From Clostridia bacterium (GTDB taxonomy: Bacteria > Bacillota > Clostridia > Oscillospirales > CAG-272): 64,000 nucleotides of DNA. Position 1 is the first letter of the stretch. Each line of letters starts with the position of its first letter. The notes under the pieces were generated by a model that saw only the letters and a program-made list of their open reading frames with translations, was not told the DNA's origin and searched no databases. This document shows, one piece after another, positions 46,192 through 53,309 of this stretch. Position numbers and translations under genes: made by a program. The stretch spans positions 186,001 through 250,000 of the forward strand of contig JAFQOG010000029.1 of NCBI GenBank assembly GCA_017420755.1, written 5' to 3'.

Positions 46192-46227
46192 AAAAAGCCG
46201 TTAATTTTTAAAAACTAACGACTTTTT
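46192..46227 (-). terminator. Terminator of the DUF6873 gene
   Basis: A long stem, AAAAAGTCGTTAGTTTTT with its partner (two G-U pairs allowed), is followed by TTTTT on the minus strand. Confidence 0.75.
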
Positions 46228-46243
46228 TGATGCTTTTTAATCA

Positions 46244-46939
46244 TTAAATTGCTCTTATACCCCCAAAATCATACACATATCGGCTCAAAATAGTCTTTTC
46301 GGTCATTCCAACAGCGACGATTTTGTCGTGAATTTCGTTATAGCTTGGATGCGATTTGATATCTCCAAAAAAATATACAGTATTTTCAAAAACAAACGAT
46401 GCCCCGCCAATGAAGCCACAATTATAGCCTTCAAGGTCAATTCCGTTTGGATTTATCAATAGTACATCTACGCCTAACAATTTCAATGCATTATAAATGC
46501 TTGGATCGGCAGTTATTGCATTTTTGTCATTTAATACCAATGTGGCACAAGCACTATATCCTTGCTTAACATTAATCAATTTATAGCACTTCTCCTCTGC
46601 CAAACGCAAAATTTCAGGAGCTGTATGCTTTAAATTGCCAATTAAAGCGTCGCCTATCTTCAAGACATTTAGTGAAATATCATTTGGATATTTTCTATCG
46701 CATTCTGATTTAACGCATATTATTTTATATCCACATTTTTCTGCCTCATCAAATATTGATTTGTTATTTAAATAGTAGTCATTATAACAAAAAACAGTGC
46801 CTTCAAAAGCAAAAACAAGCATATCAGCATGAGATGCGACAGGCAAATCTAGCTTGTCATATGGCTCAAGTGGCAACACATCGATGCCACATACTCTCTT
46901 AACAGCAGACGAAATCTGCGAACTTACAAAAGCCTTCAT
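46244..46939 (-). CDS. Conserved DUF6873-like protein (GME fold)
   Basis: This 231-residue cytoplasmic protein resembles the DUF6873 group with a GME (guanidino-modifying enzyme) fold; I base this on the overall pattern, including KQGYSACATLVLNDK, ITADPSIYNAL and CGFIGGASFV. Known GME enzymes act on arginine-like compounds, but catalytic residues cannot be assigned here. I place the start at ATG 46939, with AGAGGG just upstream; an in-frame start at 47011 lies within the rpmB terminator. It probably depends on read-through from rpmB. Confidence 0.65.
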   Translation of the reverse strand: MKAFVSSQISSAVKRVCGIDVLPLEPYDKLDLPVASHADMLVFAFEGTVFCYNDYYLNNKSIFDEAEKCGYKIICVKSECDRKYPNDISLNVLKIGDALIGNLKHTAPEILRLAEEKCYKLINVKQGYSACATLVLNDKNAITADPSIYNALKLLGVDVLLINPNGIDLEGYNCGFIGGASFVFENTVYFFGDIKSHPSYNEIHDKIVAVGMTEKTILSRYVYDFGGIRAI

Positions 46940-46976
46940 TTTCCCTCTTTTAATTATGTTCTGTTTAGATATTATG

Positions 46977-47003
46977 AAAAAAAGACCGTGATCACGGTCT
47001 TTT
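46977..47003 (-). terminator. Terminator of rpmB
   Basis: AAAAGACCGTGATCACGGTCTTTT is a perfect palindrome followed by TTT on the minus strand, 17 nt after the rpmB stop. Confidence 0.82.
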
Positions 47004-47019
47004 GATTTCAATTCATAAC

Positions 47020-47208
47020 TTAGATTGCACGAACAACCTTACCTGTACGTAGGCAACGTGAGCATACATTAACAGTCTTGTTGGAGCCGTTTACAACAAC
47101 CTTTACTCTTCTGATGTTAGGTTTCCAAGTTCTGTTAGTTTTACGGTTTGAGTGGGATACATTGTGTCCGAATGCAACACCTTTTCCACAGATAGAACAC
47201 TTAGCCAT
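47020..47208 (-). CDS. rpmB: 50S ribosomal protein L28, zinc-binding form
   Basis: This 62-residue ribosomal protein has CSIC at residues 4-7 and a second CSRC pair near the C-terminus, the zinc-binding (C+) form of L28. The core GHNVSHSNRKTNRTWKPNI is typical. GGAGGTG precedes the ATG. It is a single-gene unit with its own promoter and terminator. Confidence 0.98.
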   Translation of the reverse strand: MAKCSICGKGVAFGHNVSHSNRKTNRTWKPNIRRVKVVVNGSNKTVNVCSRCLRTGKVVRAI

Positions 47209-47261
47209 TTTTTACACCTCCATTAAGTAGAAAATACAACTACCAAAAATTCACGATTAGT

Positions 47262-47290
47262 ATTATAACACAGTATTTTTTAAATTGCAA
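47262..47290 (-). promoter_or_regulatory. Promoter of rpmB
   Basis: TTGCAA (47285-47290) and TATAAT (47262-47267) are separated by 17 bp. Confidence 0.78.
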
Positions 47291-47313
47291 TAGTAAATTT
47301 CAAATTTTTTAAA

Positions 47314-48918
47314 TTATTTTTTATTTATTTTTTCTAGGATATGCTCAAGCGAAATTCCGTACTTGTCAGCTATGTCCTTAGCATAGCTTTTTCCGTCTGG
47401 CTTAGCTCGTCTTATCTTAAAGCTTCTCTGCCCATCCTCAATACCTGCAACCAAGGTATCAATCATTGCTCCACCCTGTGCTGAGCACTTTTCGTTTATA
47501 TCTCCGATCATTGCAGAAAGCTCATGAAGGTGCGTAGAAAAGATTCCACGACAACGAACCATAGAAAATCCAGAAAGAACCTCGGCGGCGATATACGCGC
47601 CCTCAAACGAGCCGGTTGATGAAAGCGATTCGTCTAGCAAAACAAGGCTGTTTTCTGTAACGCTTGTAAAGATTTCATCAAGACGAGCACATTCCTCTCC
47701 CAATCTTCCTTTATCTATTGTATCCTCAGAGCCTGTTGGGAAATGGGTAAATATCGCATCAACAGGGCTAATCTCAGCGCTAACCGCCGGAACCGGAAGT
47801 CCTAGCTGAGCAAGCGCAAATGTGAGTCCAACTGCACATGTTATAACCGATTTTCCGCCTCTATTAGGTCCTGATAGAACATAAAACTGTCCGTTTTTGT
47901 CAAAAACGAAATCGTTTTCTACCATCAACCCATCTATTTTAGATGCAACAACAGGGTTATATATGCCCTTAACATCAAATTTCTTCTCTTCCATAGCGGA
48001 GAGTTTTGGGAAACAAATAGGATTGCCTGTTTGCTTTAAAATAGTGATAAGCTCTGTTCCCTTTACAACAAATTCAATTTCGGGCAAGAGCTTGATAAGG
48101 AAATCTGCATTTTCAAGAACATAGCTTTGGAGAGTCTTTCTCCAAGAACGCATTGAGGATTTGAAAACCTCGTTAAGTGCACCATTAAAAGCATTAGTAA
48201 GGGCAATTTGCTGATTGTCGGATTGTCCCTTTTTAAATGGAATTAATGAAGAAATGCAGGTATATTCATCGTTTTTAAAATCAAGACGAAGTATTTTTTC
48301 AAGCAAAACTCCTGATTTGAATCTTTCGTTATTTACACTCAAAACTCCCGCAGTATCAGGTCTTAATCTGGAATCAAGATTTACACCAATTGTAACGCTC
48401 TTTACCTCTCGTACTCGTGATGTTAACTCTTTTAGCTTCTTATTAAGATTGATATAATATTCACTTTGTGTCAGCTCCTTTATTCTTTTAGCAAAGCTAA
48501 CAAGAGCGCTACTCTTAAAATTATCAATCATTGGATAAAGCCCATCAGCCAATAGCTCCATGGCAGAAACATATAGCTCAACCTCTGTAATGCTATATAG
48601 ATATCCCTCAGACGGCTCTGTATCCTGTGACATACGACGAATTTCAGCAATATCAGCAAGAATAGGGCTTGCCTTCATAAGAATTTCGCATAGCTGTGGA
48701 TTTTCCATCATATCGGCAAAAACCTCTTGACGATATTTTATCACATCAATATCGGTAGTGAAAAAATCTCCAAGAAAGCTGTTTTTTAGATCTATTATAT
48801 TGTTTAACTCAAGCTCGTCTAAAACCTCGTTTGATATGTTAGGACGCCCTTCTCCGTTTTCGCTTTTCAAAAGCGACTCGATATTGGGATAAATAAGACT
48901 AATTTCTATTTTTTGCAT
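47314..48918 (-). CDS. MutS-like ATPase without mismatch-binding or Smr domain
   Basis: The C-terminal half is a MutS-type ABC ATPase: Walker A GPNRGGKS, the LGEECARL signature region, Walker B LVLLDESLSST and the STHLHEL switch histidine. The N-terminal half is a MutS core/clamp-like helical domain. It lacks the mismatch-binding domain I of MutS and the Smr nuclease of MutS2, so it is a third, poorly studied group. I start at ATG 48918 (GAGG upstream), giving 534 residues; an in-frame start at 49107 overlaps the promoter and start of the divergent gene and has no site. Confidence 0.82.
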   Translation of the reverse strand: MQKIEISLIYPNIESLLKSENGEGRPNISNEVLDELELNNIIDLKNSFLGDFFTTDIDVIKYRQEVFADMMENPQLCEILMKASPILADIAEIRRMSQDTEPSEGYLYSITEVELYVSAMELLADGLYPMIDNFKSSALVSFAKRIKELTQSEYYINLNKKLKELTSRVREVKSVTIGVNLDSRLRPDTAGVLSVNNERFKSGVLLEKILRLDFKNDEYTCISSLIPFKKGQSDNQQIALTNAFNGALNEVFKSSMRSWRKTLQSYVLENADFLIKLLPEIEFVVKGTELITILKQTGNPICFPKLSAMEEKKFDVKGIYNPVVASKIDGLMVENDFVFDKNGQFYVLSGPNRGGKSVITCAVGLTFALAQLGLPVPAVSAEISPVDAIFTHFPTGSEDTIDKGRLGEECARLDEIFTSVTENSLVLLDESLSSTGSFEGAYIAAEVLSGFSMVRCRGIFSTHLHELSAMIGDINEKCSAQGGAMIDTLVAGIEDGQRSFKIRRAKPDGKSYAKDIADKYGISLEHILEKINKK

Positions 48919-49010
48919 TATATTCCTCGCAATTTTTACATTATTATATATTATCATAACATAAATTAAGGCTTTTGAAAAGTATTTTTTGAAAAATATA
49001 TTTTGAATCC

Positions 49011-49039
49011 TTGAAAAACAGGGCTTTATGTGATAAAAT
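49011..49039 (+). promoter_or_regulatory. Promoter of the sugar isomerase gene
   Basis: TTGAAA (49011-49016) and TAAAAT (49034-49039) are separated by 17 bp, 18 bp before the ATG. Confidence 0.75.
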
Positions 49040-49057
49040 TTTAAGCGAGGTGATTTT

Positions 49058-49873
49058 ATGAACGAGCTTTTCTGCTCTACCGGCACTCTTGTAGGAAGAG
49101 TTTGCAATTACGATTATTCTTTAATAAATAAGCACATTCCCGTTCTTTATGAGGAAGGCTTAATTGATGGAATGGAGCTTATGATGATTCCGTTTTATTA
49201 TGATAAAATCGACGAGATTTTAAAAACAGTTCTATCTTGTAATGTTCCTACTCCAATTATTCATTGTGAAAAGGAAATCGGAGTTCTCTTGTCAAATTGT
49301 GACCCAAATTCTACCAAGAGAGCTCTCGAAATGCTAGAAATTAATTGCATGGTCGGAAAAAAAGTAGGGGCTAAAAAAATGGTGTTTCACCTATGGGGTG
49401 GTCTTGAAAGTGATTCTCATATAGATTACAACATTTCCATATTACCTCAAATCATCAAGATGACCAAAAAATACAATTTAAAGCTTCTTATCGAAAACAT
49501 TCCATGTACCACATACTCCGGACTTGAAAATTGGAGAAAATTGTATAAATTTCTGCCAAATATTGAATTCATTTTTGACACGAGATTCGGTGCGTTTCAT
49601 GACGAAACAGAGGAAATTTTAAATGAGCCAATTTGGGATTATATCAACCATATGCACATAAGTGATTATTCATCTTTTCCAAGAGATTTTTCAAAAATCC
49701 GTCCCATTCTCCACCCCGGCGAGGGCGTTATAGACTTTGATTTTATATTTAGTTCATTAAAAGCAAATAAATATAACGGCTCGGTAACCTTGGAGTCCCC
49801 CGTAATGATACCCGATGGAGCTGATATTGAAAAGCTACGAGCAACATTAAAATATCTAAGAAAAAATTTATAG
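49058..49873 (+). CDS. Sugar phosphate isomerase/epimerase-like TIM-barrel protein
   Basis: This 271-residue protein fits the xylose isomerase-like TIM barrel family (AP endonuclease 2 fold). Candidate metal ligands are the glutamate in LLIENIP, the aspartate in FIFDTRFGAFHD, the histidines of NHMHISD and the glutamate of VTLESP. The substrate is unknown. GCGAGGTG precedes the ATG. It is a single gene with promoter and terminator, divergent from the MutS-like gene. Confidence 0.82.
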   Translation: MNELFCSTGTLVGRVCNYDYSLINKHIPVLYEEGLIDGMELMMIPFYYDKIDEILKTVLSCNVPTPIIHCEKEIGVLLSNCDPNSTKRALEMLEINCMVGKKVGAKKMVFHLWGGLESDSHIDYNISILPQIIKMTKKYNLKLLIENIPCTTYSGLENWRKLYKFLPNIEFIFDTRFGAFHDETEEILNEPIWDYINHMHISDYSSFPRDFSKIRPILHPGEGVIDFDFIFSSLKANKYNGSVTLESPVMIPDGADIEKLRATLKYLRKNL

Positions 49874-49883
49874 ATAGTTGATA

Positions 49884-49909
49884 AAAAGGCAACCATATGG
49901 TTGCCTTTT
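49884..49909 (+). terminator. Terminator of the isomerase gene
   Basis: AAAAGGCAACC pairs with GGTTGCCTTTT around ATAT, 10 nt after the stop codon. The T-run after it is short. Confidence 0.8.
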
Positions 49910-49953
49910 AAATTTATTGATTTTCAAATTGCAGAATTTATGAATTTGAAAAT

Positions 49954-51087
49954 TCAAGAATTCTCCTCTTGCCTCTTTGGCTTTCTTTTAGCCTCTCTTT
50001 TGGCTCTTTTTTCGGCAGAATTCATTGCGTTTTTTTCTTTTATAAGCTTAAAAACAGCGTCAATAACCACCTTTTTATGAGCTCCCTTTGTCTTCAAGAG
50101 TCCCATAATAAATTTGAATTTTTGATTTGTAATATCGGTAAGCGTTGAAGCGTCGCTTGCAGTAGCAATTTTATAAAAAGAATCTACAAATTCGTGTCTT
50201 TGCTCAGGAGTTAGCTTGGAAACCCAAACCTTTAAAAGCTCGTGGAAATTATCACTTGGCTTTTCAAACTCCTCAGCCCTATCAAGCTCCGTTCCAGTCG
50301 CTAACCAGGTAAACGCATTGTGCTGTTGTATTCCCTTATCTGAGCTTTTAACAATTTTATATTTTCCAATTATATCAAAAATTCTTCCAACAACTGATTT
50401 TGTTGGCAAAATGGTAATCAGCTTCTCTACAATTTTTTCTTCTTTAAATGGCGATATAAAATCCTCTTTAAAGCCGGGTCCATCAAAGCTATAAACGATT
50501 TGCATTCTTTTTTGAAGCTTAGGTGTAGATTTGAGAGCTGAATAAATTGCAATATTTCCACCCTTAGAGTGACCTGCAATAATAAGCTTGTCCTTTGTAA
50601 GCTTAGCGATTTTTTCAAGATACTCAGCGCCGGATTCTTGTGAAGGAATTGGCGTAAATAAAGCCATATTCAAATCTTCCTTCCACCCTATAATTGTGTC
50701 ATCAGTTCCTCGATATACAACATATGTGACCTTATTTTCACATGAGAAAGCAATCGCAGAAAACTGCTTTTCCTTGTCTATTGAAATTTCGCTTTCATAT
50801 CCCCAGAGCTTAACATTTGAAAAGCGCTTTACCTTTGACGCCTCTTTAAAAAGAGTAATTATTTCCTTTGGAAGTATAGCGCCAAGTGAAAAACCTTCTC
50901 CATTCTTTTCAAAAAACTTATCAGCAGCCTCACTTAAGGTAATCGCATTTTCTTTATCATAAGGAACAAGATCCTCAAAAGGAATATATGAAATTTCCGA
51001 AAAAATCAATGCATCTATTTCGTTTTGCTCGCTAGTCTCAAATGACAAATCTCCACGCCACCTAAGATACTCAAACATACCTAACAT
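49954..51087 (-). CDS. DUF2974 (Mbeg1-like) alpha/beta-hydrolase
   Basis: The 377 residues contain a lipase-type nucleophile elbow, IIAGHSKGGNIAIYSAL (serine near residue 173), preceded by VVYRGTDDTIIGWKED, which resembles the oxyanion region of class 3 lipases. The N-terminal MLGMFEYLRWRGDLSF is typical of clostridial Mbeg1-like proteins. There is no signal peptide. The C-terminus ends in a strongly basic tail (EKRAKREAKRKPKRQ). The physiological substrate is unknown. Confidence 0.82.
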   Translation of the reverse strand: MLGMFEYLRWRGDLSFETSEQNEIDALIFSEISYIPFEDLVPYDKENAITLSEAADKFFEKNGEGFSLGAILPKEIITLFKEASKVKRFSNVKLWGYESEISIDKEKQFSAIAFSCENKVTYVVYRGTDDTIIGWKEDLNMALFTPIPSQESGAEYLEKIAKLTKDKLIIAGHSKGGNIAIYSALKSTPKLQKRMQIVYSFDGPGFKEDFISPFKEEKIVEKLITILPTKSVVGRIFDIIGKYKIVKSSDKGIQQHNAFTWLATGTELDRAEEFEKPSDNFHELLKVWVSKLTPEQRHEFVDSFYKIATASDASTLTDITNQKFKFIMGLLKTKGAHKKVVIDAVFKLIKEKNAMNSAEKRAKREAKRKPKRQEENS

Positions 51088-51132
51088 ATAATCTCACCTC
51101 TTTGCCTTATATATGCCTAATGTTCTTTATAT

Positions 51133-51161
51133 ATTTTATCACAAATATCCGTGCTTTTCAA
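51133..51161 (-). promoter_or_regulatory. Promoter of the DUF2974 gene
   Basis: TTGAAA (51156-51161) and TAAAAT (51133-51138) are separated by 17 bp. Confidence 0.75.
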
Positions 51162-51291
51162 TATTTTTGAGATATAAAATTCAAAGAGCTATATTTAAGA
51201 AAAATTTAACCTTATCTTGTAAAATAATAGCAACAAAATGTTGTAAATTTTCATATTTTTGTAAAAATTCACAAATTAAACGCCTTTTTCA

Positions 51292-51320
51292 TTGACAAAT
51301 ATAATATTTTATGATAAAAT
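51292..51320 (+). promoter_or_regulatory. Promoter of the VTC-DUF4956 pair
   Basis: An exact TTGACA (51292-51297) and TAAAAT (51315-51320) are separated by 17 bp. The ATG at 51311 lies inside this promoter, which rules it out as a start. Confidence 0.85.
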
Positions 51321-51349
51321 TAAATATATGCTTGAAGGGAGGGGTTGAA

Positions 51350-52060
51350 TTGGGCGCAAAATTAACCTTTAATCGTCTGGAAAAAAAGTTTCTTTTAACC
51401 GAGGAGCAATTCCTTCGCATAAAAGAAGAAATAGACAAGCGTTTTGATCCTGACGAATATGGAGAAACAACTATTTGCAATCTGTATTATGATACGCCCG
51501 ATTTCATTCTCTTCACCAGATCAGCTGAAAAGCCGATTTACAAGGAAAAACTAAGGCTTCGTACATATGGTATTCCAACCGATACCTCTACCGGATTTAT
51601 CGAAGTCAAGAAAAAATATAATGGCGTGGTTTTTAAGCGCAGAATTACAATGCCTCTTAACGATGCTATTAAATTTTTAAAGGATGAAATAGATCTAGAC
51701 GAGCCTACTCAAATCTCAAAGGAATTAAAATATTTTTTAAGATTTTATAAAAATCTCGAGCCAAGAATATATGTTTCCTATGACAGAAGCGCCTTCTTTT
51801 GCAAGGAAAATCGAGATTTTCGAATCACCTTTGACAGAAATCTAACATGGAGAGATTACGATCTTGATTTGACGAAGGGCTCTTATGGAAAGCTTTTAAC
51901 TGAGCCCACGCAGGTCCTTATGGAAATAAAAGTTCCTAGCGCTATTCCCTTGTGGCTAGTTGAGATTTTAAACGAATTAAATGTTTACACACGATCCTTT
52001 TCCAAGGTTGGAAACGCTTTTATTCAAATGATTACTAATAATAGGAGTTACTTAAAATGA
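51350..52060 (+). CDS. VTC-domain polyphosphate polymerase-like protein, TTG start
   Basis: VTC-type proteins make polyphosphate in a tunnel lined by basic residues. This 236-residue protein shows the N-terminal strand RLEKKFLLTEEQF, followed by LRLRTYG, FIEVKKKYNGVVFKRR, and late acidic/basic strands (MEIKVPSAIPLW), in line with the family. The start is TTG 51350, with GGGAGGGG ending 5 nt before it; ATG 51311 is inside the promoter. It overlaps the DUF4956 gene by 4 nt. Such pairs occur in many Firmicutes, often beside CotH, which is absent here. Confidence 0.82.
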   Translation: MGAKLTFNRLEKKFLLTEEQFLRIKEEIDKRFDPDEYGETTICNLYYDTPDFILFTRSAEKPIYKEKLRLRTYGIPTDTSTGFIEVKKKYNGVVFKRRITMPLNDAIKFLKDEIDLDEPTQISKELKYFLRFYKNLEPRIYVSYDRSAFFCKENRDFRITFDRNLTWRDYDLDLTKGSYGKLLTEPTQVLMEIKVPSAIPLWLVEILNELNVYTRSFSKVGNAFIQMITNNRSYLK

Positions 52061-52797
52061 CAAAGCTATTACAAAGTATTTTTTACACATCTTCATCTGA
52101 TTCTCCCGTGGGAATTAACCCCGGATACGATTCTTATACAGGTGTTCAAAACGCGGTTATTGAGGTAAGTGATTTTTGGATTTGCTTAGGTGTTGCAATC
52201 GTACTTGGCGTGCTTGTTGCGCTTTGCTACATGTTTAGAAACGAATTTTCCAAGAACCTCGTTATTTCAATTGCTCTACTTCCTGCAATTGTTACCGTGC
52301 TCATCATGCTAGTTAATGGCAATATCGGTGCTGGTGTTGCGGTCGGTGGTGTATTTGCCTTGACAAGATTCCGTTCTGCTCAAGGAACCGCTAAGGAAAT
52401 AACCCACATTTTCTTGTCAATGGCAATCGGTTTGACACTCGGCCTTGGATTTGTTGGAATTGCAGTTATTCTTGCTGTTTTAGTTGAAGGACTTAATTTC
52501 ATATTCACTCTTACTAGATTTGGAATTATCAACGATAGCAGAAGAACGCTTAAGATCACAATCCCTGAGAATCTTGATTATACTACTCTTTTTGATGACT
52601 TGTTTGAAAAGTACACAACAGGAGCAGTTCTCGAAAAGGTAAAGCTAAGAAATCTTGGAACGATGTTCCGCCTTACATATTCTGTAACTCTTAAAAACAT
52701 TAAGGAAGAAAAGGCGTTCATTGACGAAATTCGCACAAGAAACGGAAATCTCGATGTCCTCTGCTCTAAGCTTCAAACAAATCCGGAAGAGCTTTAA
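52057..52797 (+). CDS. DUF4956 membrane protein, partner of the VTC protein
   Basis: This 246-residue protein has about four membrane helices between residues 38 and 155 (WICLGVAIVLGVLVALCYMF being the first) with the conserved segment GGVFALTRFRSAQGTAKEI, then a cytoplasmic C-terminal domain of about 85 residues. DUF4956 proteins travel with VTC-domain proteins; a role as membrane partner or channel is inference. ATGA overlap gives translational coupling. Confidence 0.85.
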   Translation: MTKLLQSIFYTSSSDSPVGINPGYDSYTGVQNAVIEVSDFWICLGVAIVLGVLVALCYMFRNEFSKNLVISIALLPAIVTVLIMLVNGNIGAGVAVGGVFALTRFRSAQGTAKEITHIFLSMAIGLTLGLGFVGIAVILAVLVEGLNFIFTLTRFGIINDSRRTLKITIPENLDYTTLFDDLFEKYTTGAVLEKVKLRNLGTMFRLTYSVTLKNIKEEKAFIDEIRTRNGNLDVLCSKLQTNPEEL

Positions 52798-52803
52798 AAA
52801 TCA

Positions 52804-52830
52804 ATGCCACCTCTTAAGGTGGCATTTTTA
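52804..52830 (+). terminator. Terminator of the VTC-DUF4956 operon
   Basis: ATGCCACCT pairs with AGGTGGCAT around CTTA, followed by TTTTTATT. Confidence 0.88.
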
Positions 52831-52850
52831 TTCGTTTTATAAATGGCAAG

Positions 52851-52876
52851 AAAAAGCGACTTGAAAATCAAGTCGC
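52851..52876 (-). terminator. Terminator of the lipoprotein gene
   Basis: GCGACTTGA pairs with TCAAGTCGC and is followed on the minus strand by TTTTTC. Confidence 0.85.
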
Positions 52877-52884
52877 CCTTTTTG

Positions 52885-53229
52885 TTATTGCTTGTTGTAT
52901 TTTAAAACGCCAATCTTGATGTACTTAACGCCATCTTCTTCACCTTGTGAAAAGTTTTCGGTAGAAGTCTTTTCTTCGCCATCAACTTCATAGGTAAATG
53001 TGATCTTGCCAGCATCCTCATCAATCTCGTATTTACCTTCTATTACAGTATCATTACCGATGATATTGTCAATAGTTTGAGTGTACTTACTTCCACTAAA
53101 CTCATAGGTAATGTTGCCTGTAAGGGATTCCTTGTATTCTCCGGAAAGTTTTACTCCGCAAGATGCAAGTGCGCATACAGACATAACGAGAACGAGCATC
53201 AAAGCAACAATTCTAAGTGTCTTTTTCAT
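52885..53229 (-). CDS. Small lipoprotein of unknown function
   Basis: The 114-residue product has a lipoprotein signal peptide: MKKTLRI, a hydrophobic stretch, and the lipobox LASC with the modified cysteine at about residue 24. The mature part is a small beta-rich domain with GEYKESLTGNITYEFSG and GKYEIDEDAGKITFTYEVDG, similar to DUF5640-type domains. GGAGG precedes the ATG. Its function is unknown. Confidence 0.82.
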   Translation of the reverse strand: MKKTLRIVALMLVLVMSVCALASCGVKLSGEYKESLTGNITYEFSGSKYTQTIDNIIGNDTVIEGKYEIDEDAGKITFTYEVDGEEKTSTENFSQGEEDGVKYIKIGVLKYNKQ

Positions 53230-53265
53230 TTTACATTATCCTCCTTATACTTAAAAAGTAATATA

Positions 53266-53294
53266 ATTTTATCATACAATGAAGATTTTGTCAA
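53266..53294 (-). promoter_or_regulatory. Promoter of the lipoprotein gene
   Basis: TTGACA (53289-53294) and TAAAAT (53266-53271) are separated by 17 bp. Confidence 0.82.
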
Positions 53295-53309
53295 GAGATA
53301 TTGACAAAA

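Noticed and set aside
48919..49107. N-terminal extension of the MutS-like protein
   Set aside because: The added residues are low in family similarity, overlap the divergent isomerase promoter and start, and lack a ribosome site, whereas ATG 48918 has GAGG.
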